NCBI GenBank assembly: GCA_038030265.1
Contig: CM075942.1
Location: 558,001-622,000, forward strand
Reading direction: 5' to 3'
DNA from: Corythucha ciliata
Lineage: Eukaryota > Arthropoda > Insecta > Hemiptera > Tingidae
Length of the DNA stretch: 64,000 bases
Notes under the pieces: generated by a model
Told to the model about the DNA's origin: nothing
What the model saw: only the letters and a program-made list of their open reading frames with translations
Database searches by the model: none
Position numbers and translations under genes: made by a program
Shown here: positions 1 to 9,554 of the stretch, piece by piece
How the letters are laid out: the number at the start of each line of letters is the position of its first letter
Numbering within the stretch: the first letter of the stretch is position 1

Positions 1-207
1 GAGAGACTTCAAAGATTTGACGACTCGTAGGATTTTGATGAAAGGGCAAACCGGAGGAGGGGGTTGAAGAGGATATCCAGTGACTAGAGGAAGTAATGAA
101 GAATCCACCCTTACTTCCACTATACTGATCCACACTTCCACAGCCACTGAAAGGCAGACTAAGTAAATTGAGCACACCACATTTTAGTCCAGTCAATCTA
201 AGCAGAA

Positions 208-305
208 AATAGTATATTATGCACCTAGCCGCAAAAGTGTGTCTTTGCCGGGCCGAGAGGAGTTGTAAGGCCGCACTTTCGCGGCGAGGTCAATATACTA
301 TTTTT
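208..305. repeat. Short MITE-like inverted repeat
   Basis: About 98 bp with matching inverted ends: AATAGTATATT at the left is mirrored by AATATACTATT at the right, and the match continues inward (CCTAGCCGC...AAAGTG against CACTTTCGCGGCGAGG). No coding capacity. A T-run follows at about 301-316. It looks like a small non-autonomous DNA element; the family is not recognised. Confidence 0.5.
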
Positions 306-316
306 TTTTTTTTTTT

Positions 317-1340
317 GAATGAAGTGAAAACTAAGGTGTAGAAAAAACCAAATCATTTTATTATCAAAATTAGAGACTAATTAATAGTCTTTTGGGGTCT
401 GAATATAGAAGGTCCCTCAGGACCCTCTCGGCAGTTGTCTCCCGATTTTCACAATGTTTAAAAACTTCTTTGGATGATTTTGTTTTTTACCTTTTTGTCA
501 TTATGAAGTGCAGTTCGGAGAATCAATGCTCGGAACGCTCCTGACGGACTCTTTCCGAAACTACTTTCTCGGGCTAGCCGTAGAAACGACCGTTTTATCG
601 CTCGTTTTCCAGCTATAAAAACGTTTTTTCGCTTCATGAAGAAAAAAAAATACATTAAACCAGCTTATGCCGATTTTTATAAATAATTGAAGTATTCACG
701 AATTAGGAGGCACTAGAGTAATGCAATACGATAGAAATATGAAAGGAATATATTATAAAAAAAATTGGAATGTAGAAAATATGTAAACAGATACACCTGG
801 GAAACTTAACTTGAAAATAAACAGTAGCAGCTTGGCAAGTTTAAGACTTAACACTTCAGTACCTAAAAAAATACCGCGTGGAACGTTACGTCGGCACGGC
901 AAACCGGGCACATGTTTCCCAATCTCTCCGTGCACGTTCCACAAAATCGGCCATGGCCGCATGTTGAAGAGTAGCCACGTCCCGCTTCTCTTTGCGTGCA
1001 AATTACGCAGTCAAATTGAATATCTGTTGAATAGACAATGACATTTTAGAGAAATAAAACGAAATAAGTGTAATAATAAAACAAAATACGAACCAATTTC
1101 CTGTGCCGTCGCGGGCGTCTCGGGAACTGAAAATGAGGTAAAAATGAATTGAATTTGGTCCATCAAACGTTCAAATGACAACTATATCATACAATTTCAT
1201 CATTTAATAAAGACACGTTTGCAGAGAGACCGAAATATGCGGATATATGCGAAATAATGCGGATGGACTAAGGCACGTTTTCACCAACTTGAACCACTAT
1301 CAACAAGTAATCATAATTTGCGATGTAGACGAATTCATGA
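317..1340. other. No gene recognised
   Basis: Short open frames occur here (for example around 458-655, 753-1001 and 811-1041) but they overlap each other on opposite strands, show no motif and have low-complexity composition. I see no RNA gene, repeat unit or transposon end. Confidence 0.5.
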
Positions 1341-1343
1341 CAA

Positions 1344-2183
1344 TGGGGAACTTGCACATTTTTCAAGCACTGGTGTTTCTTGAAGAGGGCTTTTCAACAA
1401 GACAATGGGGAACTTGCATGAAACTCAGATTGGGAAGAAAAGCATACCGGTGATTTGACCCGTGAACTGAAGGATAACAACGGAAGTTGCAGCCTGATTG
1501 GTGCGTTGTAAGATTTTTAAATACGGTTCAAAGTTCTTCAGGAGGGGATGGATGGTGCGACGGGAAATGACGTCAATCCTTACTTGTGAAGCATTTGAGG
1601 GAACTCTAAAATTGTTTGTTTACAAATAACATGAAAAATGTCCTTCCAGTGAACGCATCTAACCCCCTCTTCCCCGCATCATCCATTTCAATAAATAAGT
1701 TTTGACGTAATCGAACCCCCGCTCAAAATTTTTAAAAATTCGCTAAAAAAGCATCTTGATTCGAAGTTAAATGTGACCAATATGCTTGTGGAAGAGCCCT
1801 CTTTAAGAAACACCAACTTTTGAGGAATGTGCAAGTTCCCCATCGATCACATTAAACATTGAAATCGAAGGTTTTTTTAACGCGAATTTTTAAATATTTT
1901 TAGTGGGGGTTTGATTACGTCAAAACTTATTTATTGAAATGGATGATGCGGGGAAAAGGGGGTTAGATGCGTTTACTGGAAGGACATTTTTCATGTTATT
2001 TGTAAACAAACAATTTTAGAGTTCCCTCAAATGCTTCACAAGTAAGGATTGACGTCATTTCCCCTCGCACCATCCATCCCCTCCTGAAGAACTTTGAACC
2101 GTATTTAAAAATCTTACAACGCACCAATCAGGCTGCAACTTCCGTTGTTATCCTTCAGTTCACGGGTCAAATCACCGGTATGC
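1344..2183. repeat. Foldback element with ~300 bp arms
   Basis: A long inverted repeat. The arm at about 1442-1745, starting GCATACCGGTGATTTG, is the near-perfect reverse complement of about 1878-2183, which ends CAAATCACCGGTATGC. A second, inner pair (about 1344-1410 against 1787-1850, sharing GGGGAACTTGCACAT and GTGTTTCTT) lies in inverted orientation as well, so the structure is compound. The short frame at 1247-1453 crosses the left border and is not a gene. No transposase is present; this is a non-autonomous palindromic element. Confidence 0.75.
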
Positions 2184-2446
2184 GGATGGTGTTGTGAAGA
2201 GGGGGGAAGTCGCGTTTTGGGCGTAAGGTAAGGCCTTACCTGCTTCTACAGCCTCATCATCTGAAAAAGTTGAGGATGGTGGTCGAACTTCTTCAGGTCC
2301 TGTAACACAAAATTACCATATTTCAACTAAGATAAGTACATCTGTAACGGTTCTAAACGTGGAGGTCTCGTTAGGCCCGCACCGGAGAGGAAATTTGGAA
2401 GAGGGTGACTGGGAAAGGGGCACGACTTCGCGGACAGAGATTAACT

Positions 2447-2575
2447 TATAGTGATTTCCATTCGTCATACTACACAAGTGTATTGCCTCTTTCTCTCCAA
2501 ACACACGGACACGGAGGACGGGTGGGAAAACGTCCGTCGCACGAGTGTATTGCATTGAATGGAAAATGGAAAGTG
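2447..2575. repeat. TATAGCG-family MITE (diverged copy)
   Basis: Begins TATAGTGATTTCCATTC and ends near GAATGGAAAATGG, with the internal CACAAGTGTA and ACGGGTGGGAAAA motifs shared with the copies at 16908-17043 and 44557-44695. Oldest-looking member of the family in this window. Confidence 0.55.
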
Positions 2576-2635
2576 GTAGGGGTCTCTGGGATGAAGAATT
2601 ATTTAGAATTATTTCCGAAACAAGTCTCACAAGGC

Positions 2636-2957
2636 CAACATGCTTGTCAAGCATGTTTGATCGTGTGTTGGGTCATGTTTGAAGGTTTAAAGTTTGACAT
2701 CACGCTTGAAGGTTTTAAGTCACTGCCAGAAAATTTGCTCGCAAACATGAGGTTTGACAAACAGATTTGATCGTGTGTGTGTGTTTTAAACCATCAAGAA
2801 AAAAGGGTATTGGGACACGGCTGAAGTTTAGGCGCGCGTTTGAAGTTGAAGCTTGACGGCAAGTTTGACCGTGTGGGTGCGGCGTCAAACGTCAAACATG
2901 CCTGACAAGCGCAACTAATAAAACCATGCTTGTCAAGCATGTTTGATCGTGTGTGCC
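2636..2957. repeat. Repeat with CATGCTTGTCAAGCATG palindromes
   Basis: The palindromic motif ATGCTTGTCAAGCATGTTTG followed by ATCGTGTG occurs at about 2639-2668 and again at 2926-2953, and TTTGATCGTGTGTG appears a third time near 2766. An inverted version lies at about 2857-2910 (GACCGTGTGG, AACATGCCTGACAAGC). No coding potential. Probably a short-TIR element or a pair of nested ones. Confidence 0.45.
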
Positions 2958-3260
2958 CCGCTTCAGGGACAATAGGGTTAAAAATATTCCTGGACGTAGC
3001 CATAGTGTCATCATTGAACTTGTTAAAACTAACCATTTCGGGCCATTGTACATTAAGATCGATATATGTAAATATTTGTCATTATACCTTCAACGCTCCC
3101 CAACTCTTGGTCCAAGTAAGTCCTAGCCGCATAAGATGACATCCTCATAAACCAACGGGTGTAGCGGTCTCCTACCTCAACTCTTCTAACGGCTTCTCTA
3201 ATGATGTGACGCCGTGTAGCTTAATGTGGCTGTCCGAAGATCGAGGGCCTTGAGGAAATA

Positions 3261-3273
3261 GTCACGGTCGCCA
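3261..3273 (-). promoter_or_regulatory. Candidate tRNA primer-binding site
   Basis: On the minus strand this reads TGGCGACCGTGAC, which I recognise as the type of site complementary to an arginine tRNA 3' end used by many Gypsy/mdg1-like elements (from memory, not searched). It lies 2 bases after the CA end of the candidate LTR at 3276-5605, the spacing expected of a primer-binding site. Confidence 0.55.
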
Positions 3274-3539
3274 CCTGTTGTTGTCTTTTGGGTAACAGGC
3301 CCCAATATATTTGGTGTTATTTACAATATTTACAGTGTTGGAAAATTAATATTCTTTCTGGAAAAGAGGTGTTGGCTCCGGAGAGGTCGGTCGTACTTCT
3401 GGACGCGAGCTCCTTCTGCGGTAGGCGTGCCTCTGTCGATAGTGGGTTAGCGCCCTTGCGCTTGCCACAGGTCCTCTGGGTCGTCAGTGAGCGTCCCTCG
3501 ACGCTGCCTGCGGGTCCTCTGGGTCGAAACGGTAGATAG

Positions 3540-4705
3540 CGCCCTTGCGCTTGCCCCAGATCCTGGGGGTTGGTAGTCGGATAGCGCCCTTGCGCTCGCC
3601 GCAGGTCCTCTGGGTCGAAGTTCGATTAGCGCCCTTGCGCTTGCCCTAGATCCTTGAGGTTGGTGAACGATTAGCGCCCTTGCGCTTGCCGCAGGTCCTC
3701 TGGGTCGAAGTTCGATTAGCGCCCTTGCGCTTGCCCTAGATCCTGAGGTTGGTGGCCGATTAGCGCCCTTGCGCTTGCCACAGGTCCTCGGGGCCGAAGT
3801 TCGATTAGCGCCCTTGCGCTCGACACAGATCCTCAGGGCGCCGAAGTTCGATTAGCGCCCTTGCGCTTGCCCTAGATCCGGGAGGTTGGTGGTCGATTAG
3901 CGCCCTTGCGCTCGCCACAGGTCCTCTCGGGCCGAAGTTCGATTAGCGTCCCTTACGCTTGCCCTAGATCCTTGGGTATTCGGTCGGTTAGCGCCCTTGC
4001 GCTTGCTCCAGGTACTCGGGGTCGTCTATGAGCGTCCCACGACGCTATCTTCGGGTCCTCCGGGCTGAAGTTCGGTTAGCGCCCTTGCGCTCGCTCCAGG
4101 TGCTCGGGGTCGTCTATGAGCGTCTCTCGACGCTATCTGCGGGTCCTCCGGGGTGAAGTTCGGTTAGCGCCCTGCGCTTGCTCCAGTCCTCCTGGGTGGC
4201 CGGTCGGTTAGCGCCCTTGCACTTGCTCCAGGTCCTCGGGGTCGTCTATGAGCGTCCCTCGACGCTATCTGCGGGTCCTCCGGGGTGAAGTTCGGTTAGC
4301 GCCCTGCGCTTGCTCCAGTCCTCCTGGGTAGCCGGTCGGTTAGCGCCCTTGCGCTTGCTCCAGGTCCTCGGGGTCGTCTATGAGCGTCCCTCGACGCTAT
4401 CTGCGGGTCCTCCGGGGTGAAGTTTGGTTAGCGCCCTGCGCTTGCTCCAGTCCTCCTGGGTAGCCGGTCGGTTAGCGCCCTTGCGCTTGCTCCAGGTCCT
4501 CGGGGTCGTCTATGAGCGTCCCTCGACGCTATCTGCGGGTCCTCCGGGGTGAAGTTCGGTTAGCGCCCTGCGCTTGCTCCAGTCCTTCTGGGCAGCCGGT
4601 CGGTTAGCGCCCTTGCGCTTGCTCCAGGTCCTCGGGGTCGTCTATGAGCGTCCCTCGACGCTCTGCGGGTCCTCCGGGGTGAAGTTCGGTTAGCGCTCCT
4701 GCGCT
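3540..4705. repeat. Hairpin minisatellite, 45 bp and 132 bp units
   Basis: From about 3540 to 4000 a unit of about 45 bp recurs (TTAGCGCCCTTGCGCTTGCC, with starts near 3627, 3672, 3717 and 3761). From about 4140 to 4700 a higher-order unit of 132 bp repeats with starts near 4141, 4273, 4405 and 4537 (then 130 bp). Each unit carries one or more self-complementary cores, AGCGCCCTTGCGCT or AGCGTCCCTCGACGCT, so transcripts would form arrays of small stem-loops. Related but more diverged cores continue to 5310. Several long frames run through it on both strands, as expected of a GC-rich repeat, and are not genes. Confidence 0.85.
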
Positions 4706-5414
4706 CGCTCCAGCTGTAAGGGTGAGGACAGGGATGTGGTTCTGTCGCTCACCAGGAGTTCAAGGGCAGCCAATTAAGGCGCTAAGCCCTCTAGGCCCTC
4801 TGGTAAGGATTCACCCTGGGAGTTATGGGGTAGGAAGGTGGAGCCTTCGTCGACCTATAACTGGGAGAAGACCCGCCACCGCAGGAAGGAGGACCGGCGT
4901 TCGTCGACCAATGACTGGGAGAAGCAGCCGGGGGTGGAGGGTGTTTGGCTGGGAACTCCTCGGTGTTCGTCAACCACAATGGGGAGAACTACCGGGGGGT
5001 ACGACGGGTTCTGCTGGAAGTCCTTCCGGTTGGAAGTTAGCGCCCCTCGCGCTGTCCGTAGGTCCTCTGGGGTGGTCCTGGGTCCGGTTAGCGTCCTTTT
5101 CGCTTCCCTCTGGCTCGGCCGGTCCTCGGTGTTCGTCAACCACAATGGGGAGAACTACCGAGGGGGCGACGGGTTCGCTGGGAGTCCTCCTGGTTGGCAG
5201 TTAGCGCCATGGCGCTGTCCGTAGATCCTCTGGGGTGGTCCTGGGTCCGATTGTCCCTTCTTGGAGTTCCACTGCTGCTCCAGTTAGCGTCCTGTTCGCT
5301 TCCCGTTGAGTCGGCTCGTCTTCTTCCGGGTTGGTCCTGGGTGTCTTGGCCGGTCCAGTGATCCTTCTTCTCTGGCTGCGGCCGTCCGAATGAAATTTTT
5401 GGGTCGCCGCGCTG

Positions 5415-5422
5415 CTTATATA
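5415..5422 (-). promoter_or_regulatory. TATA box of the candidate LTR
   Basis: The minus strand reads GGGCTATATAAGCAGCGCGGC around this point, a textbook TATA box in a GC-rich setting. It would place transcription start near 5385-5395, inside the candidate LTR and pointing toward its minisatellite. Confidence 0.55.
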
Positions 5423-5605
5423 GCCCGGTGGGAGGCACCACCCACTGGTCTGCCAGTGGTAGGGAATGGGCGGTCCTCCCCGGAGTCGGCGCGCGGCGGC
5501 CTTTCTCCCCCTCTTGAGGGTTCTGGTGGGTGACTATGTGATTTTTTAGGGAGGGTGATTCTTCACCCTACCGAGATCGGGGGGGCGTTTGGTTACCCGA
5601 TCTCA

Positions 5606-5615
5606 TCCTCCCCCC
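5606..5615 (-). other. Candidate polypurine tract
   Basis: Minus strand GGGGGGAGGA directly precedes the LTR start TGAGATCGGG. Such a tract primes plus-strand DNA synthesis at the 3' LTR of retroelements. Confidence 0.45.
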
Positions 5616-5793
5616 TCAGCATAGCCACCGCCTGGCTGAAGTGTCCTCCCTTGAGTTGGGGGGGGGGGGTTGACAAAATATTTCAATTTTCAAGTAGACG
5701 GATATATTGTTTCCACAAATTAAAATAGTAACTCTTTTACAAAAAAAAAAAAAAAATAATAGTCTCTCCTGCTTAGCGTCCGGTGTGCTGCCT

Positions 5794-6198
5794 TTATTGG
5801 TGGTGTGCTCGGGGGGCGGTCAACACCACCTGGTCTCCCTCGATGGTGATCCGGGTGATATCCGGGATGTCTCCGAAGAAGAGTTCGGTGGGCAACGAGA
5901 TTCGGTGGAAGGGTTCCTGTCCCCGGAAGGTCAGGTGCGTCCGGGCACCGATAACTTCGATCCGCACTGGTTCCGGGTGGATCAGCCGGAATGGGGTTAC
6001 GTCCAGTGGTAGAAGGATCTGGGCATATTGTGGCCCAGGTGCCAAGAGAGTTGGCCCCATACTGCCCTCCTGGTTTCGGGGGGTGGGCGCCGAAGCCGCC
6101 GTCTTGGCGGTGGAGTCGCTTGGAGGTCTCTCCTTGGGGGGGTGCTCCACTCGTGGTGGGTGCCTCCGCCCGAGCCAGTGGCCAGTGGATGTTATCAT
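5794..6198 (-). CDS. Unidentified proline-rich reading frame beside the LTR
   Basis: A 134-residue open frame on the minus strand. Residues 1-45 are Pro/Arg/Lys-rich and look disordered; residues about 46-130 look like a folded beta-rich segment (PLDVTPFRLIHPEPV, ITRITIEGDQVVLTAPR). I do not recognise it. Its GC-rich composition matches the adjoining LTR rather than the AT-rich MULE gene upstream, and it ends about 180 bases before the polypurine tract, so it is most likely the 3'-terminal coding part of the same LTR element (end of pol or an additional frame). The start is arbitrary: the frame may be truncated at about 6240, where the composition changes. A second long frame overlaps it on the same strand (5720-6238) and is less protein-like. 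A run of about 15 T (minus strand) follows its stop. Confidence 0.4.
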   Translation of the reverse strand: MITSTGHWLGRRHPPRVEHPPKERPPSDSTAKTAASAPTPRNQEGSMGPTLLAPGPQYAQILLPLDVTPFRLIHPEPVRIEVIGARTHLTFRGQEPFHRISLPTELFFGDIPDITRITIEGDQVVLTAPRAHHQ

Positions 6199-7008
6199 TT
6201 CTTGTTCTGGACGAGGAAGTTCTGTCGCGGTTCTGCAATGTTAATTCTAGTTAGTCTCATTCTAGTAGTCTTAAATACCCATCACTCACCAATTGTCCAT
6301 CAACTGCCCACTGAAGTTTTGATACCGACAGTGATGCAATATGTCTTAGTCTATCTAATACGATGCAATAAGTTATAGTTATGATACTTTATTGACATAC
6401 GATTTGCTTATACAAATGCACTACTCACTGTAAAACGTCCAGAACTGCGGACGACGGCGTAACTCATTCGCAAGAATTGCGTGAAAGCTTTCAGCACAGT
6501 TATTAGTTCTGTTTCTTGCGTCGAATAGGGAAAGGCTGTATGTCCCTATTCGAGCAATCCAGTAACTGGCGACGTAGCTAAGGAAAGGTTGAAGGACTCC
6601 TTCAGGGTCCATGGTAACAGCCAACTCTTGGATAATGGCTAATCCGCCCTGAATATGAAAATCGGCCGGCAACCCCGGCATCGGGTTCGGTGGGAGGTGG
6701 GGTAGAGCCATTACCTGATTGAATTTATCATTGAAATAGTTGGATTAAATATCGCGATTATTTTCATTTGAAGTGTTGCTATCTAACCATTCTGACAAGC
6801 CTCCGCAAATCATTATTTGTTCTCAGGGTAGTCCTGAGACCTTCCCTCTCACAGAGGCGTCGAAGCATTGCCTGGAACAAAACAGAACCCAACCATGTTC
6901 TTCACTTTGCCAAACAAAGTTTACAGAAATGAGAAGGATAATTACACCAAATGAACCGATTCTAAACAGACGAAATATTCAGTAACATGTTAGGGGTAGA
7001 TATTAATA

Positions 7009-7414
7009 CAGTCGACTCTCGATATAACGATTCTCAAGGGACGGTGAGAATTACTCGTTATATCGAGTTTTCGCTATAAAAAGAGCTCGTTGTATAAAAA
7101 AAAAACTGAAAAAAATTCGTTCTAACAAGAGTGATCGACTAGAGAGGAGTTTAGGAAGCCAAAAAGAAGCATCGTCAGCGGAACATAGTTATTTCGAGTG
7201 GAAGGGACCTCGCTATAGCAAGTCGAACGGGGGCCTTACCTCGTTGTATAGCGTGTTCAGGTCACAGCAAGGAAAGAAAAGTCTCGTAGTATCGAGTGTC
7301 AAAAAATGCATAGTTTTTTCTCGCACTATCGAGAATTTTTCAGGGGACCAAGCTTTCAACTCGTTTTACTAAGGTTCTCGTTGTATCAAGAGACGCTATA
7401 ACAAGAGTCGACTG
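7009..7414. repeat. Pogo/mariner-type MITE, 406 bp
   Basis: Ends CAGTCGACTCTCGATATAACG and CGCTATAACAAGAGTCGACTG are inverted repeats, each flanked by TA (7007-7008 and 7415-7416), the target duplication of Tc1/mariner-pogo elements. The interior repeats CGTTATATCGAG and TCGCTATA-like motifs. No transposase. Sits in an intron of the MULE gene. Confidence 0.8.
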
Positions 7415-7420
7415 TATTTT

Positions 7421-7570
7421 TATAGCGTTTTCTATTTACATAAAATTCTGCTCTAGAGCAGATCATTTCCACTCGTCCTCTCTGAATTAAAACATAGTTA
7501 TGTTAATGGAAAGATGGGTGGAAATTAATTACTCCAAAGCAGAATTTTATGTAAATGGAAAACGTTATTA
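7421..7570. repeat. TATAGCG-family MITE
   Basis: Left end TATAGCGTTTTCTATTTACA mirrors the right end TGTAAATGGAAAACGTTATTA; AAAATTCTGCT is mirrored by AGCAGAATTTT. About 150 bp, non-coding, lying a few bases from the preceding MITE. Confidence 0.75.
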
Positions 7571-7696
7571 GATCAGTCAAAGAAATTGTTAATAATGCTC
7601 ACTGATGATGGCTTCATAGAAGCATTAAATCGGTTCGAAAATCAATGAAATTAACTCATTCAAAGGCATACAATAGTTGATTCCACTAGTTCCTTA

Positions 7697-7977
7697 CTAG
7701 CGTTTCCCATTTGCACAAATTTGTGCACTTCATTTCCATCGATACACTCTTATAGCGTTTTCTATTCGCATAAAATTCCGCTCTGAACCGAAAATTTCCA
7801 CCTGTCTTCTCTGAATTATATCATATGGTATCGGAGAAGACGGGTGGAAATGCTCGGCTCCAGAGCGGAATTTTACGTAAATAGAAAACGCCATTAATTA
7901 AATAATATGCTACTGAAGAGGACTGGTGGAAATGAGTTGCCGCATTGCAGAATTTAGTGCAAATGGGAAACGCTATA
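7697..7977. repeat. TATAGCG-family MITE with a second copy nested inside
   Basis: The outer copy begins CTAGCGTTTCCCATTTGCAC and ends GTGCAAATGGGAAACGCTATA. Within it lies a complete second copy at 7751-7896 (TATAGCGTTTTCTATTCGCA ... AATAGAAAACGCCATTA). The two halves of the outer copy are otherwise colinear, so the inner copy inserted into a member of its own family. Confidence 0.7.
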
Positions 7978-8717
7978 AGTTTCCTTTGGGCAATTGACGC
8001 ACGGCTTATCGAGGTTTCAACTACGTGTAATGAAAATATGGGAAATGCATGCTCTGAGTTCTATTGATGGACTAAAACAGCAGTATTCTATTCTACTCCT
8101 CCCCATCGAAACAAAGAATATTGAAAATAAGCGAAGACAAGAAGTTGGAAATTGGAATACAACAATCATACGTGCACAATCTACCAACATTATTATCTCA
8201 CCTGGTTAAAATGGAACCAACAAGTGACGGCTCTACTTTCTGGAAAAACATGCGCTACAGCATTCCGTAGAGCCGCCTCAAAGTCGGTGATTACTTCTAC
8301 TTCCACCCATCTCTCGCCGTCGAGCGCCTGACGTACAGCCAGAAGTAATTGGCGGTAGGACGTTGCCAAGTGGTTTGTTAAAAAGGCAAAACACCAGGGT
8401 GTGGCCTGAAAACAATGTTTCAAGATTGGAAAATTAAAATATATTTTGTTGATCATGGCCGTATACAAGAAATAATTAATTTCTTGTAATCCTCCCTTGC
8501 ACGAACCATGTCCGTAATCAATAACCTTACTAGACGTACCGTATGCTCGCTTACTAGTTGCACTGTAAAAATTTGGGCCATTCTCGGCCTTATTGGCCGG
8601 ACCAAATAAGTTCCGTCAAGGCCTGAAAAACAATAAATCAGATTCACAGTGTCAACTTCAACCGCATTGGTATAAAGGCTCGGCCACACGTTTGTCAATA
8701 TTTTTCAAATACATATT

Positions 8718-9119
8718 TTAAGGAGAAGTTGTACATCTGGTTCCTTGACGCCCCTCCAATCATGCCTCGCCTACTCGGTGTTGCGTAAATTGTCGCCGTA
8801 CTTCTGCACCAATTCTCGATTTCAAGGTCTCGTTTTAATCTCAACGAAATTCTGCACGCGCGTACGATCATTATTTTTAATATTTCACCCCTGAAATAAA
8901 TGTATAGGTCACATAAAATTTTACCTTGAAAATGCACGCTCTTTCGACAACTTATTTTGGAAAGCAAGATCGTACTCGTGTGCGAAATTTCCTTGAGATT
9001 TAAATGAGACCTTGAAATCCAGGATAGGTGCAGAAATACAGCGATAATTTACGTAACGACGAGTAGGCGAGGTATGATTTGAGGGGGGTCGAAGAAATGC
9101 ATGTGCAACTCCCCCTTAA
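8718..9119. repeat. TTAA-family MITE (older copy)
   Basis: Flanked by and ending in TTAA, with inverted ends TTAAGGAGAAGTTGTACAT and ATGTGCAACTCCCCCTTAA. The arms share the family's CGTACGATC and TTGCGTAAAT-like motifs with 17585-17986 and 40245-40646 but differ at many positions. It lies in an intron of the MULE gene. The short frames inside it are not genes. Confidence 0.75.
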
Positions 9120-9554
9120 ATGGCGTTTTCATGTACAGCTGGTTTGTTTCTAGAAATTTATTAATATTGGAAGGTACTTGGGCCAATATGAACGCGTGTG
9201 TGGGCACGCCTCAACTGTGCACGAATTGTTAGTTATGGGTAATTATAATTACCAATGGCACTTATTCGCATCCCTGAGCGCCGTAGGATTCTCACCACTT
9301 CCGGGTTGTAAAAATACAAACCACACAACTGGCCGTCGTGAGTAAGGGTTCCCTGGAAGAACCTTTCCTCTCCACCTTGGACGTTGGCGAAGTGGGAGTT
9401 CAAAGGATCCTCCAAGGCCACGATTAATTCCTCCAAAGAACGAGGTAGTGGTGGTAAGGAACGGTTCCTTGCACGTCTCATTCTTTGGAGGACCGTGTTA
9501 GATGGAATCGAGGCCACCAGCTGCGGCGTCCTACAACAAAACATACCAACCATA

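Larger units (their letters stand above)
3276..5605 (-). repeat. Candidate 2.3 kb LTR, minus strand
   Basis: The minus strand reads TGAGATCGGGTAACC at the start (5605) and ...ACAACAACA at the end (3276), i.e. TG...CA. A purine run abuts its start, a primer-binding-site match abuts its end, and a TATA box lies about 185 bases in. U3 would be only about 0.2 kb and R-U5 about 2.1 kb, almost all of it hairpin minisatellite. GC content is far above that of the neighbours. Having a polypurine tract before and a primer site after the same LTR implies a tandem (element-LTR-element) arrangement or a circle-junction insertion, unless one match is chance. No second LTR copy is in the window, so the borders are inferred. 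Confidence 0.5.
6429..9553 (-). pseudogene. MULE transposase gene, multi-exon, MITE-interrupted
   Basis: At least four exons of a Mutator-like transposase can be read on the minus strand. Exon a (9553 to about 9256) carries a basic RMRRARNRSLPPLPRSL segment typical of the region upstream of the MULE catalytic core. Exon b starts at 8622 after a CAG acceptor and holds LDGTYLV, the first catalytic Asp. Exon c (8405-8202) runs from a CAG acceptor to a CAG/GTGAGA donor and holds ITDFEAAL, the second Asp, and the CWFHFNQ motif. Exon d (about 6714-6429) holds RTNNCAESFH, with the catalytic Glu, and ends at a GTGAGT donor. Introns contain MITEs (8718-9119, 7009-7414, 7421-7570, 7697-7977). The 5' end is cut by the foldback beginning near 9555, no FLYWCH or other N-terminal domain is seen, and the exon after 6429 is not found, so I treat the gene as broken. 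Confidence 0.7.

Noticed and set aside
1247..1453. 68-codon frame MRNNADGLRHVF...
   Set aside because: Crosses the border of a palindrome and has no motif; similar chance frames occur in the mirror arm.
3540..4705. Regular repeats that could suggest a CRISPR array
   Set aside because: Repeats are contiguous with no unique spacers of constant length, the genome is eukaryotic and no cas gene is present.
4722..5441. Several long GC-rich open frames on both strands (4722-5204, 4838-5224, 5136-5441)
   Set aside because: They run through the hairpin minisatellite, overlap on opposite strands and translate to low-complexity repeats; stops are rare only because of composition.
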